Source: Ralstonia sp. SET104
GTDB taxonomy: Bacteria > Pseudomonadota > Gammaproteobacteria > Burkholderiales > Burkholderiaceae
Reading direction: 5' to 3'
Length of the DNA: 64,000 bases
NCBI RefSeq assembly: GCF_003851545.1
Contig: NZ_BHVX01000016.1
Span: 43,424 to 107,423 of the forward strand
Positions within the stretch are counted from its first letter, which is position 1; every line of letters begins with the position of its first letter. This document shows positions 47,515 through 56,990 of this stretch, piece after piece. The notes under the pieces were generated by a model that had not been told where the DNA came from, searched no databases, and saw only the letters and a list, made by a program, of their open reading frames with translations. The translations under genes were made by a program, and so were the position numbers.

Positions 47515-49122
47515 TTACATGCGGAACACGCCGAAGTTCATGTCGCCAATCGGCGCGTTCAGGCTGGCCGACAGCCCCAGGCCCAGCACGCTGCGCGTGT
47601 CGGCCGGGTCGATCACGCCGTCGTCCCACAGGCGTGCGCTGGCGTAGTACGGGTGGCCCTGGCGTTCGTATTGGTCGCGGATCGGCGCCTTGAAGGCGGC
47701 TTCTTCATCCGCGCTCCACTGGCCGCCGCGGGCTTCGATGCCATCACGGCGCACGGTGGCGAGCACGCTTGCGGCCTGCTCGCCGCCCATCACCGAGATG
47801 CGCGCGTTCGGCCACATCCACAGGAAGCGCGGCGAATACGCCCGCCCGCACATGCCGTAGTTGCCCGCGCCAAACGAGCCGCCGATGATGACCGTGAACT
47901 TTGGCACCTGCGCCGTGGCCACCGCCGTCACCATCTTGGCGCCGTTCTTGGCGATGCCTTCGTTCTCGTATTTTCGGCCGACCATGAAGCCGGTGATGTT
48001 CTGCAGGAACACCAGCGGAATCTTGCGCTGGCAGCACAGCTCGATGAAGTGCGCGCCCTTGAGTGCGGCTTCCGAAAACAGAATGCCGTTGTTGGCGATG
48101 ATGCCGACCGGGTAACCCCAGATGCGCGCAAAGCCGCAGACCAGCGTGGTGCCGTAGCGCGCCTTGAATTCGTCAAAGGCGGAATCATCGACGATGCGGG
48201 CAATGACTTCGCGCACGTCGAACGGCTTGCGTGTGTCGGTCGGGATCACGCCATAGAGTTCTTCGGCCGGGAAGCGCGGCTCGACCGGCGCGTGAATCTG
48301 CACCTGCTCGGGCTTGCGGCGGTTCAGGTGCGCGACGATGCTGCGCGCTTGCGCCAGCGCGTGCGCGTCGTTGTTGGCGAAGTAGTCCGCCACGCCAGAC
48401 AGGCGCGTATGCACATCGGCGCCGCCCAGGTCTTCGGCGCTCACCACCTCACCGGTGGCGGCCTTCACCAGCGGCGGGCCGGCCAGGAAGATCGTGCCCT
48501 GTTCCTTGACGATGATCGATTCATCACTCATGGCCGGCACATACGCACCGCCGGCCGTGCACGAGCCCATCACCACCGCGATCTGCGGAATGCCCTTGGA
48601 CGACAGGTTCGCCTGGTTGTAGAAAATGCGGCCGAAGTGATCACGGTCTGGAAAGACGTCGTCCTGGTTCGGCAGGTTGGCGCCGCCCGAGTCGACCAGG
48701 TAGACGCAGGGCAGGTGGTTCTGCTCGGCGATCTCCTGCGCTCGCAGGTGCTTTTTCACCGTCATCGGGTAATACGTACCGCCCTTGACGGTCGCGTCAT
48801 TGCAGACGATCACGCATTCCTGCCCCGAGATGCGCCCAATGCCGGTGATGATGCCGGCGCCCGGTGCCGCGTCGTCGTACATGCCGGTCGCCGCCAGTTG
48901 CGAGAACTCCAGGAACGGGGTGCCGGGGTCGAGCAGTTGCTGCACGCGATCGCGCGGCAGCAGCTTGCCGCGCGCGAGGTGCTTGGCGCGGGCGTCGTCC
49001 CCGCCGCCCTGGGCGATGCGGGCGACCTTGTCGCGCAGGTCGGCAACGAGGGCGCGCATGGCATCGGCGTTGGCCTTGAAGTCTTCGGCACGGGGGTTCA
49101 GCTTGGTGTCTAGCGTCGGCAT
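47515..49122 (-). CDS. liuB: Methylcrotonyl-CoA carboxylase carboxyltransferase (beta) subunit
   Basis: A 535-residue carboxyltransferase with two crotonase-like halves: [33 protein letters not shown] at the start, [36 protein letters not shown], and in the second half [25 protein letters not shown] and [38 protein letters not shown]. The [20 protein letters not shown] block is characteristic of MCC rather than propionyl-CoA carboxylase. It pairs with the alpha subunit at 41933-43957. The start at 49122 gives the same length as characterised liuB proteins. Confidence 0.94.
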   Translation of the reverse strand: MPTLDTKLNPRAEDFKANADAMRALVADLRDKVARIAQGGGDDARAKHLARGKLLPRDRVQQLLDPGTPFLEFSQLAATGMYDDAAPGAGIITGIGRISGQECVIVCNDATVKGGTYYPMTVKKHLRAQEIAEQNHLPCVYLVDSGGANLPNQDDVFPDRDHFGRIFYNQANLSSKGIPQIAVVMGSCTAGGAYVPAMSDESIIVKEQGTIFLAGPPLVKAATGEVVSAEDLGGADVHTRLSGVADYFANNDAHALAQARSIVAHLNRRKPEQVQIHAPVEPRFPAEELYGVIPTDTRKPFDVREVIARIVDDSAFDEFKARYGTTLVCGFARIWGYPVGIIANNGILFSEAALKGAHFIELCCQRKIPLVFLQNITGFMVGRKYENEGIAKNGAKMVTAVATAQVPKFTVIIGGSFGAGNYGMCGRAYSPRFLWMWPNARISVMGGEQAASVLATVRRDGIEARGGQWSADEEAAFKAPIRDQYERQGHPYYASARLWDDGVIDPADTRSVLGLGLSASLNAPIGDMNFGVFRM

Positions 49123-49150
49123 GGCAGCAGTGCAGGAAGGTCGGTGCGGT

Positions 49151-49603
49151 TCAGTCAGGGAAGGTGCCGTCGACGTAGTGCCAACGGCCTTCGGCGGATT
49201 CAGCGCCGCTGGCGTCCAGGCGGACGAAGCGGCTGGTTTCATGCAGGCGATGCGCGCGGCCGCCCACCTTGTAGCGCGCGACAAATTCCACCGTCGCATG
49301 CGTGGCGTCCTGTGGCACATGGCGTTTCACGTCCAGGCCGAGCCAGCGTGTGGTTGCGGCATCTGCCTCGCGGGTTTCCAGATCGGCGGGGCAGGTGGAT
49401 GGGTGCCACGTGGCACGCAGATACGCCGTGTCGCCCAGCACATAGGCGCTGTAGCGCGAGCGCATGAGTTGCTCGGCCGTGGGCGGCATCGCGTCGCCCG
49501 CGTGGAACGGGCCGCAGCAGCGCGCGTAGGCGCCACCGCCGCACGGGCAAACTTCCGGGCTGGCGTCGGTCGGGCCGATGGGCTTGGCTTGGGCGGCTGA
49601 CAT
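49151..49603 (-). CDS. YchJ family protein (SEC-C-like metal-binding)
   Basis: A 150-residue protein with an N-terminal metal site [19 protein letters not shown], followed by the YchJ NTF2-like domain ([31 protein letters not shown] ... [28 protein letters not shown]). Function is unknown. Its start codon overlaps the HAD gene stop (TGATG), so it is co-translated with it, and it ends 28 bp before liuB. Confidence 0.88.
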   Translation of the reverse strand: MSAAQAKPIGPTDASPEVCPCGGGAYARCCGPFHAGDAMPPTAEQLMRSRYSAYVLGDTAYLRATWHPSTCPADLETREADAATTRWLGLDVKRHVPQDATHATVEFVARYKVGGRAHRLHETSRFVRLDASGAESAEGRWHYVDGTFPD

Positions 49604-50292
49604 CAGGCCAGCAGCTCCGGCAGTTCGCGCATGTCGGTAAAGGTGCGCGTGGCACCGGCGGCAATCAGCGGGCCCGGTGCATTGCGGCCGGCGTAGGCCA
49701 GCACCGTCATGCCGGCCGCGTGCCCGGCGGTCACGCCCGTGGGGCTGTCTTCAATTACCAGGCAACGCGACGGCGATACGCCCAGGCTGCTGGCCGCCAG
49801 CAGATACACATCGGGCGCGGGCTTGCTGCGCTCGACCTCGGTGGCCGAAAAGATGCGCACATCCGTCGGCTGGAAGTGCTCGATCAATCCAGTGCGGTTG
49901 AGTTGCAGTTCCACCTTTGTGCGATCGGCGCCGGAGGCTACGGCCATCGGCAGCCCCAGCCTGGAGAGCACGTCAATGGCGTGCGCGATATGCGGCACGG
50001 CTTCCACTTCGGCTTCGAGCAGCATGTTGCGGCGCGAGTGAAAGGTGGATAGCCAGTTCGGCGGCAGCGGCGCGCCGCGCATCTCGGCAATCGCATCCAG
50101 TTCTTCGCGGATGGCTTTGCCCAGAAAGCGCTTGATCGACTCTTCCTGGCTGATGCTGATGCCAAGCTCGGTCAGCATCTCCCAGATCAGGCGGTTGACG
50201 AGAGGTTCGCTGTCGACCAGCACGCCGTCGCAATCGAAGAGGATCGCGTCAAAGCGCGGGTGGTTCGAAACAGAGGAAGTCACTGCGGTCAT
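49603..50292 (-). CDS. HAD-superfamily hydrolase (phosphatase-like)
   Basis: A 229-residue HAD subfamily IA protein: motif I FDAILFDCDGVLVDSEP (Asp20, Asp22), motif II VASG, motif III Lys in ERSKPAPDVYL, motif IV VIEDSPTGVTAG. The cap is the small helical type of phosphoglycolate phosphatase and beta-phosphoglucomutase relatives. The substrate is a small phosphorylated metabolite, not determinable here. It lies between the DsbA-like isomerase and YchJ genes within the minus-strand run. Confidence 0.87.
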   Translation of the reverse strand: MTAVTSSVSNHPRFDAILFDCDGVLVDSEPLVNRLIWEMLTELGISISQEESIKRFLGKAIREELDAIAEMRGAPLPPNWLSTFHSRRNMLLEAEVEAVPHIAHAIDVLSRLGLPMAVASGADRTKVELQLNRTGLIEHFQPTDVRIFSATEVERSKPAPDVYLLAASSLGVSPSRCLVIEDSPTGVTAGHAAGMTVLAYAGRNAPGPLIAAGATRTFTDMRELPELLA

Positions 50293-50377
50293 GCTGTCGT
50301 TGTTGTTGGTTCGTCAGCGGCGGCTCGTACATCGGCCGCCGCCGTGGATGTGGGCTTGTGCGTCCTTAGATGCGTTC

Positions 50378-50983
50378 TTATATGCGTCCATCGCGCAGCA
50401 ACGCTTCGATCTGGTCAAAACGATCGAAACCCCAGAACGCTTCGCCGTCGACGATCACGTATGGCGAGCCGAACACGCCGCGCGACATTGCCAAGTCGAT
50501 CTCGGCCTTGAGCTGATCCTTGATCTGCTGGCTGCTCGCGCCGCTATTGAGCGCTGCGCCGTCGATGCCCATCGCGTCGGCAATCTTCATCACCTCGGTC
50601 GGCTCACCGATGTTGATGTCGTCGACAAACAGCGCGCGGTAGAGCGCACGCGCGAAGTCAATCGCGCGGTCGCCGCCGTGGTGGTCGTGCACCCACAGCG
50701 TGGCACGTGCGGCGTATTGCGTGGGCAGCGGGAAATGCGTCGGCTTGCGGTATTCGATGCCGTTAAAGCGCGCGGTGCGCTCGAAGTCACGCCATGCGTA
50801 GTCGCCCTTGAGCGGCACTTGCGGCAATGGGGAGCCGCCGGTGGTCTTGAACACGACCCCCAGCAAGATCGGGTGCCAGGCCGTTGCCCGGTTGTACTGC
50901 TTGGCGAGTTCTTCCACGCGCGTGCTGGCGAAGTAGCCGTACGGCGATGAGAAGTCGAAGTAGAAATCGATGGCCCCGTTCAT
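50378..50983 (-). CDS. 2-hydroxychromene-2-carboxylate isomerase family (kappa-GST/DsbA-like)
   Basis: A 201-residue protein with the thioredoxin-fold/helical-insert layout of kappa-class GSTs. It starts AIDFYFDFSSPYGYFAS, with the active-site Ser12/Ser13 pair in place of a CXXC, and ends GVFGSPYVIVDGEAFWGFDRFDQIE with the cis-Pro loop. Such proteins isomerise hydroxychromene carboxylates in aromatic degradation using glutathione, but many have other roles. No naphthalene genes are nearby. Confidence 0.87.
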   Translation of the reverse strand: MNGAIDFYFDFSSPYGYFASTRVEELAKQYNRATAWHPILLGVVFKTTGGSPLPQVPLKGDYAWRDFERTARFNGIEYRKPTHFPLPTQYAARATLWVHDHHGGDRAIDFARALYRALFVDDINIGEPTEVMKIADAMGIDGAALNSGASSQQIKDQLKAEIDLAMSRGVFGSPYVIVDGEAFWGFDRFDQIEALLRDGRI

Positions 50984-51037
50984 GATGTGCTCCCCCCTTG
51001 TTGTGCTGCGGCTTGCCCAAAAATGCCTACAGAATGG

Positions 51038-52168
51038 TCATCCGAGTGCGCGGGCGATCAGGATCTTCTGAATGTCGCTGGTGCCTTCGTAGATCTGGCA
51101 CACGCGCACGTCGCGGTAGATGCGCTCGACCGGAAAGTCGTTCACATAGCCGTAGCCGCCGAAGACCTGGATGGCGTCGGAGCACACGCGCTCGGCCATC
51201 TCGCTGGCGTTGAGCTTGGCCATGGCCGCCTCTTTCAGACACGGCAGCCCCGCGTCTTTCAGGCTGGCGGCGTGCCAGACCATCTGCCGCGCCACGTCCA
51301 CGCGCGTGGCCATCTCCGCCAGGCGGAACTGCACGGCCTGGTGTGCAAACAACGGCTGGCCGAAACTCTCGCGCTCCTTGGCATAGGCCAGCGCGGCTTC
51401 AAAGGCTGCACGTGCCATGCCCACGCTTTGCGCGGCAATGCCGATGCGCCCGCCTTCCAGCCCCGACAACGCCATCTTGTAGCCCGCGCCTTCGTCGCCC
51501 AGCAGGCAATCGGCGGGGATGCGGCAGTCTTCAAACACGATCTGCGCCGTGTCGGACGAATGCTGGCCGAGCTTGTCCTCCAGCCGCGCGACGATGTAGC
51601 CCGGCGTGTTGGTCGGCACCAGGAATGCGCTGATGCCGCGCTTGCCCGCGGCCTTGTCCGTCACGGCCATGACGATCGCCACGTCAGCATGTTTGCCGCT
51701 GGTGATGAACTGCTTCACGCCGTTGAGCACCCAGTGGCCGCCATCTCGCGTGGCTGTTGTGCGCAGTGCCGATGCATCGGAGCCGACATGCGGCTCGGTC
51801 AAGCAGAACGCACCCAGCATCTCGCCGCGCGCCAGCGGCACGAGCCACTGCTGCTTTTGCGCGTCGTTCGCAAACGCCATCAGCATGCTGCACACCGGGC
51901 AGTTGTTCACGCTGATCACGGTGGAGGTGCCGCCGTCGCCCGCGGCAATTTCTTCCAGGATCAGCGCGAGCGAGAGGTAATCCAACCCGGCGCCGCCGAG
52001 TGCTTCCGGCACGGCCACGCCATACGCGCCCAACTCGCCGAGCTGGCGGTGCACGTCTTTCGGGAACGTGGCATCGCGGTCCCACGCGGCGGCGTGCGGC
52101 ACGATCGCCTCGCGCACAAAGGTGCGGATGGCGTCGCGGATCATCTCTTGTTCGGGGGTCAGCAACAT
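51038..52168 (-). CDS. Acyl-CoA dehydrogenase (short/branched-chain type)
   Basis: A 376-residue flavoprotein: N-terminal helical domain from LTPEQEMIRDAIRTFVREAI, FAD-binding CLTEPHVGSDASALRTTA and FITSGKHADVAIVMAVT, and a C-terminal domain with the catalytic Glu in CQIYEGTSDIQKILIAR. The YEGT glutamate is in the common position of short-chain enzymes, unlike isovaleryl-CoA dehydrogenase. In this cluster it may oxidise isobutyryl-, 2-methylbutyryl- or butyryl-CoA. The start at 52168 follows a GAGGCCGGAACA leader; a longer frame to 52261 overlaps the SDR gene. Confidence 0.9.
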   Translation of the reverse strand: MLLTPEQEMIRDAIRTFVREAIVPHAAAWDRDATFPKDVHRQLGELGAYGVAVPEALGGAGLDYLSLALILEEIAAGDGGTSTVISVNNCPVCSMLMAFANDAQKQQWLVPLARGEMLGAFCLTEPHVGSDASALRTTATRDGGHWVLNGVKQFITSGKHADVAIVMAVTDKAAGKRGISAFLVPTNTPGYIVARLEDKLGQHSSDTAQIVFEDCRIPADCLLGDEGAGYKMALSGLEGGRIGIAAQSVGMARAAFEAALAYAKERESFGQPLFAHQAVQFRLAEMATRVDVARQMVWHAASLKDAGLPCLKEAAMAKLNASEMAERVCSDAIQVFGGYGYVNDFPVERIYRDVRVCQIYEGTSDIQKILIARALG

Positions 52169-52193
52169 TGTTCCGGCCTCTCCATGCACTGAC

Positions 52194-52922
52194 TTACCAT
52201 TCGATTCGGCTGCCGTCGTAGTTGCGGAACCCGCCGTTGTCGGCGCGCGTGGCGCTGGCAATCACGCGGCGAATGCCGGCCACGCTTTCCTGCGGCGTGA
52301 TGGCCGCGTCGGCGCCGCCCATGTCGGTCTGCACCCAGCCGGGGTGGAAGGTCAGGCACGTGGCGTTTTTGGCATCGATCGACACCCCGCGCAGCACGGC
52401 ATTCACCGCCGCTTTGCTGGCGCGATACAGCCACCCGCCGTTGCCGCCCATCTCGCCAATGCTGCCCATGCGGCTGGAGATGACGGCCAGCACGCCGCCG
52501 GGCTCGTCGGCGCCCCCGGCACCATGATGGCCGGCTTCTACCATCGGCAGTACGGCGGGCAGCACGCCCATCGGTGCCCACACGTTGGTGTGCATCACGG
52601 CATCAAAGTCGGCCTGGCTGACGGGCGTGGCGCCCTGCGTGCGCGGGCCGTAGATGCCCGCCACGTAGATCGCCACGTCCAGCGCCTCGCCATCGAGCTT
52701 CCAGGCGAGGCCGGCGACGGCGTTGGTGTCGGTCAGGTCCAGCACGTGCGTTTCGGCGCCCAGTGCCTGCAACGCCTGGGCGGCCTCTTGCGAGCGCGCG
52801 GTGGCGATCACGCGCCAGCCATCGGCACGGTATTGCTTGACAGTTTCCAGGCCGATGCCGCGCGACGCACCCAGAATGAGTGCGGTGCGCGTGCGGCGCG
52901 ATGTTGTGTTCGCTATCGTCAT
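52194..52922 (-). CDS. Short-chain dehydrogenase/reductase
   Basis: A 242-residue SDR with the cofactor motif LILGASRGIGLETVKQY and the catalytic Tyr-Lys in GWLYRASKAAVNAV, preceded by a Ser in AVISSRMGS; VAGIYG replaces the usual NAG. Substrate unknown. It lies between the thiolase and the acyl-CoA dehydrogenase with 20-25 bp gaps, so it is co-transcribed with them and may act on an acyl-CoA or keto-acid intermediate. Confidence 0.87.
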   Translation of the reverse strand: MTIANTTSRRTRTALILGASRGIGLETVKQYRADGWRVIATARSQEAAQALQALGAETHVLDLTDTNAVAGLAWKLDGEALDVAIYVAGIYGPRTQGATPVSQADFDAVMHTNVWAPMGVLPAVLPMVEAGHHGAGGADEPGGVLAVISSRMGSIGEMGGNGGWLYRASKAAVNAVLRGVSIDAKNATCLTFHPGWVQTDMGGADAAITPQESVAGIRRVIASATRADNGGFRNYDGSRIEW

Positions 52923-52942
52923 CGTCGTACAGGCCTTTCCGT

Positions 52943-54124
52943 TCAGTAGAGTTCGATGCCGACAGCCGTGGCCTCGCCGCCGCCGATGCACAGGCTTGCC
53001 ACGCCGCGCTTGCCACCGCGGTGCTGCAGCGCGCCCAGCAGCGTCGCGATCACGCGCGCGCCCGATGCACCGATCGGATGGCCCAGCGCACACGCGCCGC
53101 CGTTCACGTTCACCTTCTCGTGCGGAATGTGCAGGTCGTGCATGGCCGCCATCGGCACCACGGCAAAGGCCTCGTTGATCTCGAACAGATCGACGTTGTT
53201 GCTGTTCCAGTCGAGCTTCTTGAACAGCTTTTCGATGGCCGTGACCGGCGCGGTGGTGAACCAGCCTGGCGCCTGCGCGTGCGTGGTGTGGCCCAGCATC
53301 ACCGCCAGCGGCGTGATGCCGAGTTGCTTCGCGGTGGACTCGCGCATCATCACCAGCGCCGCCGCGCCGTCGTTGATCGACGAAGACGATGCGGCCGTCA
53401 CCGTGCCGTCTTTCTTGAACGCGGGCTTGAGCGACGGGATCTTGTCCACCTTGATGCGGCGCGGGCCTTCATCGGTGTCGATGATGGTGTCGCCAGTTTT
53501 GCCCGACACGGTGACGGGGGTGATCTCCCAACGGAATGCGCCGGATTCGGTGGCTTCCTGCGCGCGGCGCACGGAGGTCATCGCGAAGTGGTCTTGTGCT
53601 TCGCGCGTGAAGTTGTACTTCTCGGCGCAGTCCTCGCCGAAGGTGCCCATGGCGCGGCCCTTGTCATACGCGTCTTCCAGGCCGTCGAGCATCATGTGGT
53701 CGTAGATCATGCCGTGGCCGATGCGGTAACCACCGCGGCCTTTCGGGATCAGGTATGGCGCGTTGGTCATGCTTTCCATGCCACCGGCCACCACCACATC
53801 CACTGAACCCGCGAGCAGCGCGTCGTATGCATTCATCGCTGCGCGCATGCCCGAACCGCACATCTTGTTGACCGTGGTGCAGCCGACCGACAGCGGCAGG
53901 CCGGCGCCCAACGCTGCCTGGCGCGCCGGGGCTTGGCCCTGGCCCGCGGGCAGCACGCAGCCCATGATGACTTCTTCGATCTGCTCGGGTTTCAGGCCGG
54001 CACGCTCGACTGCCGCGCGGATCGCAGCGGCGCCGAGTTGCGGAGCCGTGAGGCTGGCGAGTTCGCCCTGGAAGGCGCCCATGGGGGTGCGGGCGGCTGA
54101 GGCGATGACAATGCGGTCGGACAT
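52943..54124 (-). CDS. Acetyl-CoA C-acetyltransferase (thiolase)
   Basis: A 393-residue thiolase with the nucleophile Cys89 in TTVNKMCGSGMRA, the active-site GGACALGHPIGASGAR His and the second Cys in VASLCIGGGEATAVGIE. It condenses or cleaves acetoacetyl-CoA, the product of the leucine pathway after acetoacetate activation. The start at 54124 has a GGAGATCACC leader. The gene is followed upstream by a partial copy of the palindromic repeat family. Confidence 0.93.
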   Translation of the reverse strand: MSDRIVIASAARTPMGAFQGELASLTAPQLGAAAIRAAVERAGLKPEQIEEVIMGCVLPAGQGQAPARQAALGAGLPLSVGCTTVNKMCGSGMRAAMNAYDALLAGSVDVVVAGGMESMTNAPYLIPKGRGGYRIGHGMIYDHMMLDGLEDAYDKGRAMGTFGEDCAEKYNFTREAQDHFAMTSVRRAQEATESGAFRWEITPVTVSGKTGDTIIDTDEGPRRIKVDKIPSLKPAFKKDGTVTAASSSSINDGAAALVMMRESTAKQLGITPLAVMLGHTTHAQAPGWFTTAPVTAIEKLFKKLDWNSNNVDLFEINEAFAVVPMAAMHDLHIPHEKVNVNGGACALGHPIGASGARVIATLLGALQHRGGKRGVASLCIGGGEATAVGIELY

Positions 54125-54155
54125 GGTGATCTCCTGGTGTGCTGTCGACATGTTC

Positions 54156-54254
54156 TGCACTTGTGGTGCAGCGCTTGCGTGTCTCTTGCTTTGGGTGGGC
54201 CTTGCTGGCCCATCTCCCTCTTGCCCCCGGCAGGGGGTGAAACAAGGGATGGAC
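54156..54254. repeat. Partial copy of the palindromic repeat family
   Basis: About 100 bp beginning TGCACTTGTGGTGCA, as at 43995, and ending with a segment GCAGGGG-TGAAACAAGGGATGGAC nearly identical to the right end of the large palindrome (44531-44555). The middle differs from that element. It lies in the 169-bp gap between the thiolase and carbonic anhydrase genes. Confidence 0.75.
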
Positions 54255-54293
54255 TAAAAGCACAAAGCCAAAGCCCTTCCCTAGGCAACAAAA

Positions 54294-54974
54294 TCAAAAC
54301 CCAACCGGCGTAGGCGCACTCCCTTCCTTGCCATAGTTCAACCAGGCATCAGCAAGCTGAGCATGCAATTCCTCATTGGAATTCACCGCCATGCCCAGGT
54401 TGCGCAGCATCCCGTCCTTCACGCCGTAAATCCATCCATGAATCGTCAGTGGCTGCCCACGATCCCAGGCGTCCTGCACGATCGTCGTCAGGCACACGTT
54501 GTTCACCTGGTGGATCACGTTCAGCTCACACAGCCGGTCATGCTGATCCTGCTCGCGGATCACCGTGCCGAGATACGTTTCGTGCTGCTCGGCCACGTCA
54601 CGCACGTGACGAATCCAGTTGTCCGCCAGACCGAAGCGCTGCTTGGTCAACGCAGCCTTCACGCCCGAACAGCCATAGTGGCCAACCACCGTGATGTGCC
54701 GGATCTTTAGCACTTCCACCGCAAACTGCAGCACCGACAGGCAGTTCAGATCCGAGTGCACCACCACGTTGGCGATGTTGCGGTGGACGAACACTTCGCC
54801 CGGTGGCAACCCGATGATCTGGTTGGCCGGCACGCGCGAGTCCGAGCAGCCGATCCACAGGTACTCGGGGTTCTGCTGGTTGGCAAGGTTGGAGAAGAAA
54901 GCCGGGTCTTCCGCGTTGACGCGCTCGACCCACTTGCGGTTGTTTTCAAACAGTTCTTTGATGCGATGTGGCAT
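54294..54974 (-). CDS. can: Beta-class carbonic anhydrase
   Basis: A 226-residue beta-carbonic anhydrase. Zinc ligands are Cys43 (WIGCSDSR), His99 and Cys102 (VVGHYGCSG), with the Asp45-Arg47 dyad. It interconverts CO2 and bicarbonate in the cytoplasm. Bicarbonate is the co-substrate of methylcrotonyl-CoA carboxylase encoded in the same region, which may explain its place between aceK and the thiolase. Confidence 0.94.
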   Translation of the reverse strand: MPHRIKELFENNRKWVERVNAEDPAFFSNLANQQNPEYLWIGCSDSRVPANQIIGLPPGEVFVHRNIANVVVHSDLNCLSVLQFAVEVLKIRHITVVGHYGCSGVKAALTKQRFGLADNWIRHVRDVAEQHETYLGTVIREQDQHDRLCELNVIHQVNNVCLTTIVQDAWDRGQPLTIHGWIYGVKDGMLRNLGMAVNSNEELHAQLADAWLNYGKEGSAPTPVGF

Positions 54975-54997
54975 GGTTTTCTGTCGTGTTGAGCTGG

Positions 54998-56833
54998 TTA
55001 AGCGGCGGCGCGCTGCAGCGTCGTGCTGTCTTGCGCTGCGTTGTCAGGCGCCGTGGTGCCGTAGCGATTGACGAAGCGCTCGGCTGCGTCATACGCATAA
55101 AAATCGTGCATCTGCCCCGAGAGCAGACGCTCCTTGTATCCCTGCCACATGGAGGCTTCGAAGAAGTCCGCATGGTGCTTGAGGAAAGCCTCGCGCACGC
55201 GCGGGTCACCCAGCAGGAACGTGCGGTACGTTTCAGGAAAAATGTCGTGCGGGCCGACGCTGTACCAGACCTCGCCCGACATTTCCTCCTCTTCCGTGCG
55301 CGGCTGCGGCACGGTGCGGACGTTGCAATCGGTGAGGTATTCGATCTCGTCGTAGTCGTAGAAGACCACGCGGCCGTGGCGCGTCACGCCAAAGTTCTTG
55401 TAGAGCATGTCGCCGGGGAAGATGTTCGCGGCGATGAGTTCCTTGATGGCGTTGCCGTATTCGATGATGCCGTGCTCGACCTGCGCGTCGGTGCCTTCGT
55501 GCAGCCAGATGTTCAGCGGCGTCATGCGGCGCTCGATGTAGACGTGGCGGATGACGATCTCTTCGCTGCCGTCTTCGGCGCGCTGGTACTCCACCATCGA
55601 AGGCGCGTGCTTCTCCAGCTCCTTGATGAGCTCTTCATCGAAGCGCGAGAGCGGGAACGCGACGTCGGAGTACTCCAGCGTATCGGCCATGCGGCCCACG
55701 CGGTCGTGGCGCTTCACGAGCTGGTACTTGCTCTTGATCAGCTCGCGCGTGGTTTCCTTCGGCGGCGGGAAGTAGTCCTTGATGACCTTGAAGACGTACG
55801 GGTACGAGGGCAGCGTGAACACCAGCATCACCAGGCCCTTGATGCCGGGCGCGATGATGAACTTGTCTGACGAATGCTGCTGGTGATGCAGAAAGTCGCG
55901 GTAGAACAGGTTCTTGCCCTGCTTCTGCAGACCGAGCGAGGTGTAGATCTCGGCGCGCGGCTTGCGTGGCATCAGGTCACGCAGAAAGGTCACGTAGGCG
56001 GACGGAATTTCCATGTCCACCATGAAGTACGAATGCGTGAACGAGAACAGGATCAGCAACTGCTCCTGCCGCAGCAGCACCGTGTCGAGCGTGAGCTGGC
56101 CCACGGCATTGCGCAGAATCGGCACGGCCAGCGGGAACGTCTTGTCGCCGTTGATCACGCGCCCGATGATGTACGCCGCCTTGTTGCGGAAGAACAGCGA
56201 CGACAGCACGTGGATCTGGAAATTCGGCGCGATGCGGAAATCGCCGAAGTGCTCACCCACCGCGCGCACGATGTAGCCGATATCGCGCTCCAGGTCTTCA
56301 AACGGCGCGTTGAGCTGGAAGTTGTGGACGATGCGCTCGAAGCAACTGCCCAGGCCCTCGCGCGAGCCGGGATAGTAAGCGCGGTACGTCGGTTTGGTGG
56401 GCGACTCTTCGTTCTCGATGTATTCCGTCGAGATGGCCGGGCGCACGAAGATGAAATCGTTGTTGAAGTACGAGCGGTGCAGGATGCGCGTGCACACCGA
56501 GTTGAAGAAGGTCTCGGCGCACTCCGGCTGGTGATGATTGGTCAGCAGCCCGATGAAGTGAAGCTTGATCTGGCGCCAGATCTCGTCATTGATGTTCTCG
56601 GCGTCGTATTCGTCTTCCAGGATGACCGACGCTTCACGCACGCGTTCGTCGTAGTAGGCGATGCGGTCGCGCTGCAGTTGCTGCAGGCCCGCCCAGTCTC
56701 CGGTCTCGAATGCGGCCTTGGCCTGCACGCTCACCTCGCGGAACAAGCGGTAGTGCTTGTCAAAGCCGTCTAGCATCGTGCGGGCGACGTCAAAGGCGAT
56801 CTGCGAAGAGAGGAGCTTGGGAAAATGGGACAT
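54998..56833 (-). CDS. aceK: Isocitrate dehydrogenase kinase/phosphatase
   Basis: A 611-residue AceK, close to the E. coli length (~578), with an N-terminal regulatory helical domain and the protein-kinase-like domain containing the nucleotide loop [36 protein letters not shown] and the catalytic-site segment [17 protein letters not shown]. It phosphorylates and inactivates isocitrate dehydrogenase to send flux to the glyoxylate bypass, needed when growth depends on acetyl-CoA-yielding substrates such as leucine. It lies next to liuA rather than aceBA. The start at 56833 is [17 protein letters not shown]. Confidence 0.95.
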   Translation of the reverse strand: MSHFPKLLSSQIAFDVARTMLDGFDKHYRLFREVSVQAKAAFETGDWAGLQQLQRDRIAYYDERVREASVILEDEYDAENINDEIWRQIKLHFIGLLTNHHQPECAETFFNSVCTRILHRSYFNNDFIFVRPAISTEYIENEESPTKPTYRAYYPGSREGLGSCFERIVHNFQLNAPFEDLERDIGYIVRAVGEHFGDFRIAPNFQIHVLSSLFFRNKAAYIIGRVINGDKTFPLAVPILRNAVGQLTLDTVLLRQEQLLILFSFTHSYFMVDMEIPSAYVTFLRDLMPRKPRAEIYTSLGLQKQGKNLFYRDFLHHQQHSSDKFIIAPGIKGLVMLVFTLPSYPYVFKVIKDYFPPPKETTRELIKSKYQLVKRHDRVGRMADTLEYSDVAFPLSRFDEELIKELEKHAPSMVEYQRAEDGSEEIVIRHVYIERRMTPLNIWLHEGTDAQVEHGIIEYGNAIKELIAANIFPGDMLYKNFGVTRHGRVVFYDYDEIEYLTDCNVRTVPQPRTEEEEMSGEVWYSVGPHDIFPETYRTFLLGDPRVREAFLKHHADFFEASMWQGYKERLLSGQMHDFYAYDAAERFVNRYGTTAPDNAAQDSTTLQRAAA

Positions 56834-56990
56834 GGCGTGTGCGCGGGGGAGGGCGGAAAAGCGACAAAACCAGCAAACCACGGAGACCTAGATTGTATGG
56901 CCTCCGCAGCCGTGTTCGCGTCCTGAAACCGTTGCGCCTCCTTATCCGTTTGGCCGATGGCTCCATGCCATCGGCGCCCTGACGCCCGCC

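Noticed and set aside
46981..49113. A 710-codon open frame on the plus strand opposite the MCC beta and hydrolase genes
   Set aside because: It is the antisense shadow of two well-supported genes in GC-rich DNA. Its translation is rich in His, Arg, Gly and Val with no domain.
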